Assembly (NCBI GenBank): GCA_946965045.2
Contig: OX337228.1
Location: forward strand, 2,728,001-2,792,000
DNA length: 64,000 bases
Source: Epithemia pelagica
Lineage: Eukaryota; Bacillariophyta; Bacillariophyceae; Surirellales; Surirellaceae
Reading direction: 5' to 3'
Part shown: piece by piece, positions 53,759 to 62,649 of the stretch
How the letters are laid out: each line of letters starts with the position of its first letter
How positions within the stretch are numbered: the first letter of the stretch is position 1
Made by a program: the position numbers and the translations under genes
The notes under the pieces: generated by a model
The model's database searches: none
What the model was told of the DNA's origin: nothing
What the model saw: the letters and a program-made list of their open reading frames with translations, nothing else

Positions 53759-54364
53759 TGCTGTGCGAGATCAGAGTGTTGGACGCAGAACACTTGTTTA
53801 TGAAGATTGTCTTCTTGTCATGAACTTGATCACTAGAGGCCAGAAAAGATGATAGATGATGTCAACGCCCAACACACATCGTCAAAGTCGCCCAGAGAAT
53901 CCTCATTCCTCATGGCGATCGGGCAAATTATCAAGGAACCTACATTAGTGTTAGAGGTAGACGTAATTTTGCCTGACCGGCGTACGTAGATGCAAGCAGA
54001 ACGGATGAGCGAATAGATCTCGGTCGCGAGGAATCCCGGAAAACCGTCTCCGTTCGCAAACAACCTCGCACCCACGATCCGAAACGAACGTGCACGACCA
54101 ACATGGGCTACAACCCCGTGCTCAATCTGCTGCATTCTCCATATCGATATTAATAATAGTTAGTCATGAATTCGATGAGGTGTGTTTTTGGAGACACAAA
54201 ATGAGTCGAGGTTGCCCGGTTCGAAACAAGACGAGGAACACAAACCGTCAAAACGAGAAACGAGAACATAGAAGAAAGTGTCACCCATCCCACATTTTCT
54301 TGAGATTAAACCATTTGAAAACGAGACGCTTCCTAGTACATCATAACCAGTGAATCAATCAATC
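53759..54364. promoter_or_regulatory. Long head-to-head upstream region, ABC1K / DUF6824
   Basis: These 606 bp contain a 100-codon frame on the minus strand (53833-54135) without any recognisable domain, which I do not regard as a gene. An A-rich, AAAC/GAAC-rich stretch (54225-54320) precedes the DUF6824 start. Confidence 0.4.
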
Positions 54365-54955
54365 ATGACAGGACACAAGACATCAATAGTTCCTCCCGAA
54401 AATGGGGATGGACCCATCATTCGTGAGAACGACGTGTTGTTAGGACGAGGGGGACAAACCAACAAGCACGTGGGTAACAAACGATATCGTTCGATAGTCG
54501 TGGATCATCAACATGAATACCTCCGGGCTCGGAAAAAAGACAAAATCGTTATTGCTCGAAGAATCGTTGCCATCATCCATCAAAATGGTGGTCGCTTCCT
54601 GAAACAAATTCCGTCATCGCTTTGGGAGGAAGTTACGGATGAACGTGCTCAAGCCAAGACGTCACAAGCTCTTCGAGAAGGATTGGATGTACGGAACAGA
54701 ATGCAGAGACATTCCAAGATGCCACTCCGGGACAGTGAGTCGTGCAGTGAAGACTCGCCTCCAAGAAAGCGTGTGAAAACAACAAATTCCCACTTTGAAG
54801 CCACTGCATCAACTGCTCCTTCTTTGGTGAGCGTCGATGGGAACGGGGGAGAACTGCATTTGGAAGACCACCAAGAATGCCCCAAAGCGACGTCCTTTAT
54901 TAACTACCAGCGACAGCTGTCCAAGTCGGACGTTACAGATGCTTGTGCTGTGTAG
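54365..54955 (+). CDS. DUF6824-domain protein
   Basis: The 196-residue protein opens with the stramenopile DUF6824 pattern. IIRENDVLLGRGGQTNKHVG leads into NKRYRSIV (about 18-46), followed by a Lys/Arg-rich helix, VAIIHQNGGRFLK, SLWEEVTDERAQAKTSQAL and REGLDVRNRM (about 70-118). The remainder is polar with a PPRKRVK basic cluster near 137 that could be a nuclear signal. Such proteins are expanded in diatoms and oomycetes and often look nuclear; their molecular role is unknown to me. The ATG at 54365 is chosen over a GTG five codons upstream. No membrane segment is present. Confidence 0.85.
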   Translation: MTGHKTSIVPPENGDGPIIRENDVLLGRGGQTNKHVGNKRYRSIVVDHQHEYLRARKKDKIVIARRIVAIIHQNGGRFLKQIPSSLWEEVTDERAQAKTSQALREGLDVRNRMQRHSKMPLRDSESCSEDSPPRKRVKTTNSHFEATASTAPSLVSVDGNGGELHLEDHQECPKATSFINYQRQLSKSDVTDACAV

Positions 54956-55430
54956 CGATCAGCGATGCTCTCTGAGACTTTCGTTGCTCCGCTGATGTTA
55001 ATATACTGTTCAATTGGGAATTCTTGTCGAAATAGAAGACTTTGACCGCGTGTGGGATGCTGCATAATATAAAGATAAAGCCGACTTTTATATCTGTTGA
55101 CATCCTACTACCTGAGCATTTTCGTGGTTCTTATAAGGCATGCCGCATGGGCTCATCTGGATTGCAGTCGCCGTTTATTATAGGTTGAATATTGGAACAT
55201 AATCCTTTGATCCTGATTTAGGTGGCGAATGATTATTTGTCGACTCCATACCAACATTCAACATAGGGAGATGTGGTTTGATTGATTGGAGAAGGAATAG
55301 GTAGCTGTAGTTTGGCTACCGCTCTAAAGTTCTTGGTGGTGGGGTCATTCTCCTCCGCTCTGCCCCACTCTTCTCGTTTTACACTGCTGCCTTTGCATCA
55401 GTCTTCGACGTTCGATCAGCGACAACGACC
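54956..55430. other. Intergenic, tandem genes
   Basis: These 475 bp are AT-richer than the neighbouring coding DNA. They should hold the 3' UTR of the DUF6824 gene and the promoter of the small gene at 55431. No repeat, RNA gene or ORF is recognised. Confidence 0.45.
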
Positions 55431-55805
55431 ATGATGATGGCATCACGTGGAACAAGAGTCTTGGCCCAAGCTGCCAACCGCGGAGCCGTCCGTAAATTTT
55501 CGGCAGAACCGAAATTGCACAAAGCGAAGCATCATTGGACGGATTTGAAGGCCAAGCGTCCTGTTGACCACGACGATCTGCATGTACGTTGTTTTCGGGT
55601 CCATAAATTCAATTGCCACTGTTTGTCAGGTTTTGTTCAGGGGAACTCTAACTCTTCTTTGAATCTTTTACCGCAGCTCACCTTTCACCCTCCTTATAAC
55701 AGGACAACCATTACAATTATGGCTACCGTCATGGTGGCTATCGGATGGGGATCGGTTGAGATGGGCTATTGGCACCAGCAATACAAGCAGGGATATTGGA
55801 AATAA
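55431..55805 (+). CDS. Small single-pass protein with mitochondrial-type presequence, possible respiratory subunit
   Basis: There are two exons, 55431-55583 and 55677-55805, with a 93-bp GT-AG intron that contains no stop and would be easily retained in a prediction; the product is 93 residues. The N-terminus MMMASRGTRVLAQAANRG plus AVRKFSAEP is a classic amphipathic mitochondrial presequence with an R-x-F-S cleavage-like site. The mature part has a hydrophilic stretch, LTFHPPYNRTT, one membrane segment (TIMATVMVAIGWGSVEMGYW), and a short tail HQQYKQGYWK. The layout resembles small accessory subunits of cytochrome oxidase or other respiratory complexes, but I cannot name one. Expression from the tandem ATGs is likely. 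Confidence 0.75.
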   Translation: MMMASRGTRVLAQAANRGAVRKFSAEPKLHKAKHHWTDLKAKRPVDHDDLHVRCFRVHKFNCHCLSGFVQGNSNSSLNLLPQLTFHPPYNRTTITIMATVMVAIGWGSVEMGYWHQQYKQGYWK

Positions 55806-56679
55806 AAGGCTTGGCGTGTGTGGGCTTTAACTTCGTTTATTTCTCCTTGAGATTCACACAAATGATCATACTCCCAGTCCGCTAATCCATCGACGATACC
55901 CAGAAGTCATTTTATTGTAATGAATACAATAATAGTCGTTTCCTTACTGTCCTTTCGATGTGGAAAACGAAGCATAGTCCTCGTGTGATTGTGGACTTGA
56001 AACATAAAACATTGGGGACAATAGAACTCCATCGTCTCTCTGTTGTTCGGTGTTTGGGTCCATTAGCATCGATGGTTTTCTCGATTCCACATTTCAACAG
56101 TCTCTGGTCGACATTTCATCGCATTCTGTGCGAAATCTAACCAACAAACAACTCACGAATTTCGACGAGGTATCGGAAAGCTTTTTGCTCGCCTCGAATT
56201 CTGCCACGGCGCCATGGAAATAGAGCTTACTGCGTTGAATGAACCCAGTCATCGCGATGCAAGCCGGAATTTCTGCCGTTCTCTCTTTTCATATCCTGAC
56301 GGACAGGATGAGTAGGAGCGCCTTCAAGGGTGACGTGACGGAGGAATGGAATCTCTATTTTAGTTTTCCTACAGGCTTGACAATTGCCAATGGACAATTG
56401 CAGGGAGAGCTAGAGCTAGAGGTAGAGGGAACTTCTCTCTTATCTACCTACTCCGTGAAGATTCAAGATGGGTCCCTTGTAATTGTAAGAGAGTCCGGGA
56501 CTTACGCCCACCGATCATCGGTCGCGTCTACCTGCCCATAACCCTGGTCTGCGCACTTCGCGTTCGACTTCGAAGCAAACGTACTCAAATAAGTAATAAT
56601 AAGTACGAGATAAGAAGCGTCTAAAAGTCTAAAAAGGTCTAAATCTCAAATGAATGTTTCTCTTACAATATTACAATTG
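55806..56679. other. Intergenic region with no supported gene
   Basis: These 874 bp contain a 100-codon open stretch (56239-56541) starting at an ATG but with no recognisable domain and local repetitiveness (AGCTAGAGCTAGAGGTAGAGG near 56413). I see no RNA gene. The segment probably includes the 3' UTR of the small gene and non-coding DNA bordering the transposon. Confidence 0.4.
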
Positions 56680-58321
56680 CGGATATCCGTACCCCCTAGC
56701 GGAAGGGTGAGTCCAGGTTGATCGTGATTCAAGGTTCACCCCCAAGGCTCGATCTCGCTCATCCGTCTTTGACCCAAACCCAAAATTTCATTACACACAT
56801 TCACTGCATCCACCACGGAGGGTGGAGGTGCAACAGACTACCATGTCGTCCTCCTAGTCTTCTTCGTCACACAAGCGACACCGTTGGTCCCAACGTGATG
56901 TTAGAGAATGTTATGGCGACGCAGAGACGAAAGCAACGTCCATAGCAAGCAGTATTGAAGCCGCCAACCATGGCACCATTATCGCCAAAAATCAAGGCTC
57001 CTTGTCCAAACCCACTGCTGCTGCTCCATCCTCCGTCCCTGGCAATGACCGTTCCCCTCCAGTCGATGCACCCTCTCCCAACCTTCCCGATGTCCCTGAG
57101 ATGAATTCTAGCAGAGACGAGGATGGTGGTTTTCACAACGGAGATTACACTGCAGACGTAGTATAACGTTGCACACTCATGTTTCCTTACTGGATACTAC
57201 CATTTCAGTGCTCACAGCTATTGGACAATGGCTGTCCTTCATCAATGAGGTTTGTGAGTCCTTGGACGATGGAGAAGACACAACGTTTTTGGATGCGGAA
57301 GGGCAGTGTCATGATTTGCTCAATAATGTAAAGGATTCAACCAAACAATGTGCTCAAAACCCGGAAGGTGGACTCATTCAAAGTTTGGAGACGGAGCTAT
57401 CCATTGGGGTTTGGAATTCTGGGGCCATTACATACAATCCGGTTGCAAGGTTCTCACACAGTCGACAAAAGGACTGAACAAAGGTTGAAATTTGTTGAGT
57501 AATAGTCTTGGCATGTAGAATGGTTCACTGGGACACCAAATAAGACAAGTACTCTGTAGAATGGTTCACCAAGTACTGGCGCTGGGACACCAATTGTTTC
57601 GGGGAAATAGGTTTTGAGGTGCTTTTGTTTGATTGATGCTTTGTCGCCACCCAACAGTGTCGATTCATCTGCATGGTCCATAATGTTGATGAACTCGCTT
57701 GTCCCATGACAATGGCCACCATTTGTGCTCTAGATGTACGATAATAAGGGGTAGGGACCACGGGAGGCATTCGAGCGGAAGCAAATGGATCCAGATCACA
57801 TTTTGGAGCAGGTTCATCTGTTCCGTGGTTGTTGGTGTTTGTAACGTATTGGTGGTGGTGGTTTGAAGCCGTAGAAGTGTCCGAGCAGTTCGTTTCAACG
57901 CCAGGACGGCCCATGAGGTGGGTAGGGATAGGGTCGACAACTCGGGTCGGATTGGGCGGGTGCATAATGGCGTCGGATGGATGGTTTTCGTTCGGGTTGT
58001 TGTTGCTTCCCATTGCATTGTCGTGGTACTGAGATCTAAATGGAAGCAGCGGGTCGGACCGGTTGGTTTCCACGCCAGGAGTGTCCCTTGGGTTGGTAGA
58101 GACAGGATGAACAACGCGGGTGGACTTCGGAGGGTCCATGGGTGCTGCTACAACCACAGCAAGATGGGCCTCGTGGTGTTTGCGTTGTGGTAGTTGTGAG
58201 TTTGGGTCAAAGTCGGAAAATCGCCAATTTTGAGAATCGCGCCTTGGGGGTGAGTATCAGAATGCTCCCTCTCTCATTCACGACCAGGACTCACCCTTCC
58301 GCTAGGGAGTACGGATATCCG
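56680..58321. mobile_element. 1.6-kb transposable element with imperfect terminal inverted repeats
   Basis: The outer ~35 bp (CGGATATCCGTACCCCCTAG onward) at 56680 is repeated inverted at 58321 with two mismatches. Further inside, matching blocks recur in the same order on both arms (TCACCCCCAAGG and TTTGACCCAAAC), so each arm is about 100-120 bp with diverged spacers. No clear target duplication is visible. The interior has no recognisable transposase. It carries non-repetitive open frames on both strands, including a 204-codon frame with an internal duplication. It is probably a non-autonomous element, or a decayed one carrying captured or orphan coding sequence. Confidence 0.75.
57525..58139 (-). 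CDS. Hypothetical ORF inside the TIR element, internally duplicated
   Basis: The 204-codon frame runs from the ATG at 58139. Residues 1-58 and 59-116 are two diverged copies of one unit (MDPPKSTRVVHPVSTN versus MHPPNPTRVVDPIPTH, both with a PGVETN block), i.e. a 174-bp tandem duplication at 57966-58139 and about 57792-57965. The rest is polar, with no domain recognised. Near its 3' end the DNA has a short repeat GTAGAATGGTTCAC (57518 and 57555). It may be a decayed gene or a non-coding tract; support for translation is weak. Confidence 0.35.
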   Translation of the reverse strand: MDPPKSTRVVHPVSTNPRDTPGVETNRSDPLLPFRSQYHDNAMGSNNNPNENHPSDAIMHPPNPTRVVDPIPTHLMGRPGVETNCSDTSTASNHHHQYVTNTNNHGTDEPAPKCDLDPFASARMPPVVPTPYYRTSRAQMVAIVMGQASSSTLWTMQMNRHCWVATKHQSNKSTSKPISPKQLVSQRQYLVNHSTEYLSYLVSQ

Positions 58322-58622
58322 ATAGACGAAGTTTAAGCCTCAATCTAGATCATACATGTACGATATGCGCGACTGCATGACGGGCATATCAATGATATGA
58401 GTGGACAGAACGTCACAGTGTCCATACCAACGGTGAATTCGCAAAACCAGATTGGATGGCCACGTTGCATTGTTTTGACATCATCAAGTACGCGATGGCG
58501 ATGTTGCAGAACTCGGAGGGGTTGGGTTTTGAGTATGCGCATTTCATTCCCTTTGTTTTGCTGATCGGTCGAGCTTGTCAACCATTGGATGGCAATGATC
58601 AATCAGCATCTCTTTCCTAGCG
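58322..58622. other. Intergenic, upstream of the ankyrin gene
   Basis: These 301 bp separate the TIR element from the ankyrin gene. No feature is recognised. The transposon may now contribute to the promoter region. Confidence 0.4.
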
Positions 58623-59300
58623 ATGACACAAAATACGGCACAAGTGCTCTCCCGTTCAATGGGGAAGCAGAGCGGAGACAGCGCACTTCCACAACGAACC
58701 ATTCTTGCTCCAAAGTCGTGCAGTAGATCACCCCTTGACTCGGAGGACCCCTCTCCAGTTGCGTACTTGCGGAGATTATTTGGCCTTTCTTCAGGGGGTC
58801 AACATATTCTTATTGGGAGGCATCTTCACTCTCCATGGGCAAAGCCGTCACAAGAAAACATTGATGCCTACAGTTTAGATGCTGTCAAAGCGATTCGTGA
58901 TCGGAATATCAGCAAGTTACGTGAAATGATTGAGGAAGGAACCTCACTGAATGCATGTAATCGCTTTGGTGAATCTCTGATGCACATGGCTTGTCGTCGC
59001 GGAGACGAGGAAATCGTAAGATTGCTTTTACTAGAGGGCAATGTTCGCCTTGATTTACGAGATGACTTTGGACGAACTCCTCTTCACGATGCCTGCTGGA
59101 CAAGTAAACCAAATTTTGTCGTCCTTGACTTACTTCTAAAGGTTTGTCCGCCAGAGTTGCTTCTCGCTGAAGATGTTCGGGGACATACACCATTTCATTA
59201 CGCTCGGAGAGAGCACTGGGATGGATGGCTTGATTTTCTCAAAGAAAGACAAGACAAATTGCTTGCAATGATATCCTCACATGCGCTTGTAGTTGGGTGA
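58623..59300 (+). CDS. Ankyrin-repeat protein
   Basis: The 225-residue intronless protein has a polar N-terminal 80 residues, then ankyrin repeats at about 83-205: LDAVKAIRDRNISKLREMIE with GTSLNACNRFGESLMHMA, RRGDEEIVRLLLLEG with DLRDDFGRTPLHDACW, and a third, looser unit ending EDVRGHTPFHYARR. Ankyrin repeats mediate protein binding; no catalytic or membrane segment accompanies them, so a partner or role cannot be given. Proteins of this layout are common in diatoms. It is convergent with the NPF/PH-like gene, 600 bp apart. Confidence 0.85.
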   Translation: MTQNTAQVLSRSMGKQSGDSALPQRTILAPKSCSRSPLDSEDPSPVAYLRRLFGLSSGGQHILIGRHLHSPWAKPSQENIDAYSLDAVKAIRDRNISKLREMIEEGTSLNACNRFGESLMHMACRRGDEEIVRLLLLEGNVRLDLRDDFGRTPLHDACWTSKPNFVVLDLLLKVCPPELLLAEDVRGHTPFHYARREHWDGWLDFLKERQDKLLAMISSHALVVG

Positions 59301-59900
59301 CGCACTGTTACTGCTATGGCAATCACCCGGGGGTAGTTTGACGCTTTGTGGAGGCTGTCTTTTCCAATAATCGCACCATTCATACTTTATGGAGACTCGG
59401 CTATGAAGCGCAACTGTGCGTCTGGGTCATTCATCGAGCGTGACAGTATGATAAACGATCATATCATGTTGTTGGTTGTGGAGGACAAGCCTCGGCTTTC
59501 TAGACATGGGCAAGCAGAATCCAATTTTCTAGAAGACAATAGATGACTTCGGTCCTAACGCAAAACGCAATAATAGAGCATCCCGATACTTCCTCGACTC
59601 ATACATTTTCTTCGATCCCTACTATCCTTTTCTCCCTATTCACTGTCCATGTGCATACGGTCCACGGTTGCAATGCGCCTTCGAAGTTCTACGATTGGAA
59701 TCGGAGTACTATTCCACCTCTGGTAAAGAAATTAATGCTAATGTTCCCAGAATGGATGTCGCTTATACGAAGAGGTTCACTTTGATAGTAACGTGAGTTT
59801 AATTTATCCGGTGACAACAAGAGCTGCCCTACTTTTAATCAAACACCATCAAAAAGACGTGCACACATATAGTCACAGAAGCTCTACGCTGGACGGGATC
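59301..59900. other. Convergent intergenic region
   Basis: These 600 bp between stop codons contain only short frames (e.g. 59543-59785) with no recognised domain. No repeat or RNA gene is seen. The length is unusual among the convergent pairs here, where most gaps are under 250 bp. Confidence 0.4.
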
Positions 59901-62051
59901 TTAGAATGTTTGTTGAGGCGGTTGTGCGGTTGGCGAAGGTCCACCAAAAGGGGTTGGTTGCGGTGCCCCATATGGACTTTGCTGTGGCGGAGGAGGGGCC
60001 CCGTATGGGGACGGCTGTGGAGGCGGAGGAGCTCCATATGGGTTCTGAGGAGGAGGAGCCCCGTAAGGACCGGGTTGTGGTGGAGGCGGCGCACCGTAGG
60101 GGCCTGGTGGTGGTGGTTGAGCCGCGGGAGCTCCGTACGGTTGTTGGGACGTAGGAGGAGCCCCGTAGGGATTCGGTGCTCCATACAGACCTTGTTGTTG
60201 AGGAGAAAGCACCAGCTGTTGTTGTTGTTGTTGATGGGGCGCTGTCACAGACAGGTCCATGGAGACAGAAGGAGCAACACTATGCTGCTGGACGGACACA
60301 TCGTCCCAATTGTCCATATCAAGCAAATCCGAGTCTTTCCCCTCTTTCTCAATATCATTGGACCCTGGTTGAGCGGCACCATTGGCAACTGCGTACTGCC
60401 GACGCTCTGTGTCGTTGCTCTCCGCAGGAAGATGCTGACGAGGTTGACCTGTCAAGCAAGCAACAAATAAACACAAGTTAGTGAAATGGAAAATCATTGT
60501 ATGACATGTCCAGACTCTACCAACCAAGCAAACTCGAACAAAACATGACGTACCACTGCGTTCACCTTCTTCGCTATCATCGGCACTTCTGGATGGTTGT
60601 GGTTGACGAACAGCACCGGTGGCTCGAATTCCATTATTTAGCGGAGTGTTTCGCATGCACTCAACAATGGCTTGACGAAGATCGTCCACTTCCTTCGGAT
60701 TGTAGGATCCAAATGCGGCAGCAATAGTTGGTCCATAGTCCATCCAGCGTTCGAGCTTGAATTGGCGAATCATTTTACTTCCATAAGTCTTCGTGCGGCT
60801 TTGTGTTACCTGGTACCCCCTCACACTAGGTTTGTACAAATCATGGACAAAGTTAACCGCCAGTTTGATAAGAAAGTTTCGCTGGGCCTGGTTGTGGTAG
60901 GGATTGTTGAGCCAGTCGTTAAAGTCCGACTGAGAGCGGAACCAAAGCATGGTGTGGGGACCGTACTGCACCCAATAGGCCTGTTTCCATTTCTTCATCA
61001 CAATGGTTCGGAACGAAATACGCGAAAGAACAAAGCCCTTCTTTCGAACAAGTTCTGGCTTTGGGAGAGGAGATGCACCCGGAACAACAGCCGTTCGCTG
61101 CAATTCACGGCCATATTCTGCTTGTTTCTGATCACGCTCCGTCTCTAAACGGCGCGTGGTATCTTGATCGCGATCTACATAATTCTGTTGGGGATCATGT
61201 CGGTTGACCGCTCCGTGGTCGCGAGCGACCGGTTTGGATGCACTATCGGGGTCGTAACGATCCAAGTGTTGCACCGATACCTGCTGCTGGGGTTGCGGAG
61301 GCGTGGGTTGGCTTTGGGGAGGAGGAGGAGCCGCAGCAGCAGCTTGAGGAACCAATTCTTGAGAAGGATAAGACTGCGGAGGAGGTGGAGCTTGTTGAGG
61401 TGGAGGAGGAGCTACAGGCTGTGGCACAATTGCTTGTGGCTGTGGCGGAGGAGGGGGTGGTGGAGCAAACGGGTCAAAGGACTTTGCTCCAGAAGCTGTA
61501 GAGCTAGGTGAGGCCACGCCCCAAGGAGAGCTTTGCTGCGCCGCAGGTACAATGGCACCAGGCGTGGAAGCAGCAAAGGGATTGTCTTGTTGCTGAGGAG
61601 GAGGAGGAGCAACGGCATAGGGATTCGATTGTTGAGGTGCAACAACCATTGCCGCGTTTCCAGGAGCGGCGGGGGGCATGCCGATATTGCTAGGAGGAAA
61701 ACCACCTCCAGCAAAGGTAGGCGATGGTTGTGGAGGGAGACCGGCATTCGGTGGTGGAGGCTGACCAAAAGGAGCCGGATGACCCCCTCCGGCCGGTGCC
61801 ATGGGTGACGGTGGAGGCCCACCGCCAGCACTAAAGGGATTATCACCCATTGCTCCAGGCACCGCATTGGAAGAGCCATTGGGAAAGGGTTGCTGAGACG
61901 CTTGCGCAGGGTACGGAGAAGGCACTTGGTTAGTCGGAGATGGCTGCTGTGGCGGCGGCGCTGAGGACATGGGATCGAAGGGATTGCCTGCCATGGGCTG
62001 TGAGCCGTTGGGAATGCCTCCAGGAGGCGGTGCAAATGGATTTCCTTCCAT
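59901..62051 (-). CDS. Proline-rich NPF/DPF-motif protein with PH-like domain and PYGAP repeats
   Basis: There are two exons, complement of 59901-60448 and 60554-62051, with a 105-bp GT-AG intron that has no stop in frame; the spliced product is 681 residues. The N-terminal 270 residues are Pro/Gln-rich and contain NPF motifs (GNPFAPP, GNPFDPM, DNPFSAG, DNPFAAS) and a DPF motif, the short peptides that bind EH-domain and AP-2 endocytic proteins. About 345-475 is a PH-like domain (KKGFVLSRISFRTIVMKKWK, then QAYWVQYGPHTMLWF). The C-terminal 100 residues hold about eight Y-G-A-P units separated by Pro/Gln. A coat- or membrane-associated endocytic adaptor is inferred. The ATG at 62051 is used in place of an upstream TTG. 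Confidence 0.8.
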   Translation of the reverse strand: MEGNPFAPPPGGIPNGSQPMAGNPFDPMSSAPPPQQPSPTNQVPSPYPAQASQQPFPNGSSNAVPGAMGDNPFSAGGGPPPSPMAPAGGGHPAPFGQPPPPNAGLPPQPSPTFAGGGFPPSNIGMPPAAPGNAAMVVAPQQSNPYAVAPPPPQQQDNPFAASTPGAIVPAAQQSSPWGVASPSSTASGAKSFDPFAPPPPPPPQPQAIVPQPVAPPPPQQAPPPPQSYPSQELVPQAAAAAPPPPQSQPTPPQPQQQVSVQHLDRYDPDSASKPVARDHGAVNRHDPQQNYVDRDQDTTRRLETERDQKQAEYGRELQRTAVVPGASPLPKPELVRKKGFVLSRISFRTIVMKKWKQAYWVQYGPHTMLWFRSQSDFNDWLNNPYHNQAQRNFLIKLAVNFVHDLYKPSVRGYQVTQSRTKTYGSKMIRQFKLERWMDYGPTIAAAFGSYNPKEVDDLRQAIVECMRNTPLNNGIRATGAVRQPQPSRSADDSEEGERSGTSCFVRVCLVGRVWTCHTMIFHFTNLCLFVACLTGQPRQHLPAESNDTERRQYAVANGAAQPGSNDIEKEGKDSDLLDMDNWDDVSVQQHSVAPSVSMDLSVTAPHQQQQQQLVLSPQQQGLYGAPNPYGAPPTSQQPYGAPAAQPPPPGPYGAPPPPQPGPYGAPPPQNPYGAPPPPQPSPYGAPPPPQQSPYGAPQPTPFGGPSPTAQPPQQTF

Positions 62052-62649
62052 TGTTACAAAACAAGACAATAAAAAGCTCTATTCCCGATTGATTCTAAAT
62101 CTTTCCGAGTCAATCTTTTTCAAACCAAAGCTGTTCACCTCAGTGTTCACTTTTCACGGGCGTTGGCTGCGGCTACACAGTCCAAAGTCCAAAGTCCAAA
62201 ATGACAAAATCCAAAAATCCGTCCGTTGGCCTCGACGGAGCAACGAGCGACAACCCATCTTTCCGAAATACGAAACCTTTCGAATCGTTCCCGCTCGCTT
62301 TAGATGTCTCTCTTGCAAACAGAGCAGACTTTCCTACTCCTCTATCGGGAGTCGAGAATTGTATGAGAAACTATACCTCTCTAGAGAGCATCTGCGCTTC
62401 GACAGTTAATGGACTTCCTGTATACAGAACCGAGAGACGAGAAAGGAACAAGCTCGACTTCGCTGGTTAGGTGAGGGCAGGAAACGATCTTGGTACTTCC
62501 ATTCCTTTTCCCAGTCAAAACTTGAATCTAAACACTTTTGCGCCAATGTGGAAAACATTCCTCTAGAGTAGGTATCCGAATATTACGTGAAGGCGACTAG
62601 ATTGCTATCAACCACAGAAACCTGAATAGTCAGCCTTTGAAATCCTCCG
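62052..62649. other. Intergenic between tandem minus-strand genes
   Basis: These 598 bp contain the promoter of the NPF/PH-like gene and the 3' UTR of VPS51. A GTCCAAA repeat (CAGTCCAAAGTCCAAAGTCC) is seen near 62178. Open frames here (62201-62470) lack recognisable content. Confidence 0.4.

Noticed and set aside
53833-54135. 100-codon minus-strand frame upstream of ABC1K
   Set aside because: No recognisable domain or targeting signal; it lies in a divergent promoter region.
56239-56541. 100-codon plus-strand frame
   Set aside because: Repetitive, no domain, and surrounded by non-coding DNA; not enough to call a gene.
57169-57477. 102-codon plus-strand frame inside the TIR element
   Set aside because: No domain and no continuation into the neighbouring open stretch without a frame break; could be a decayed gene but cannot be supported.
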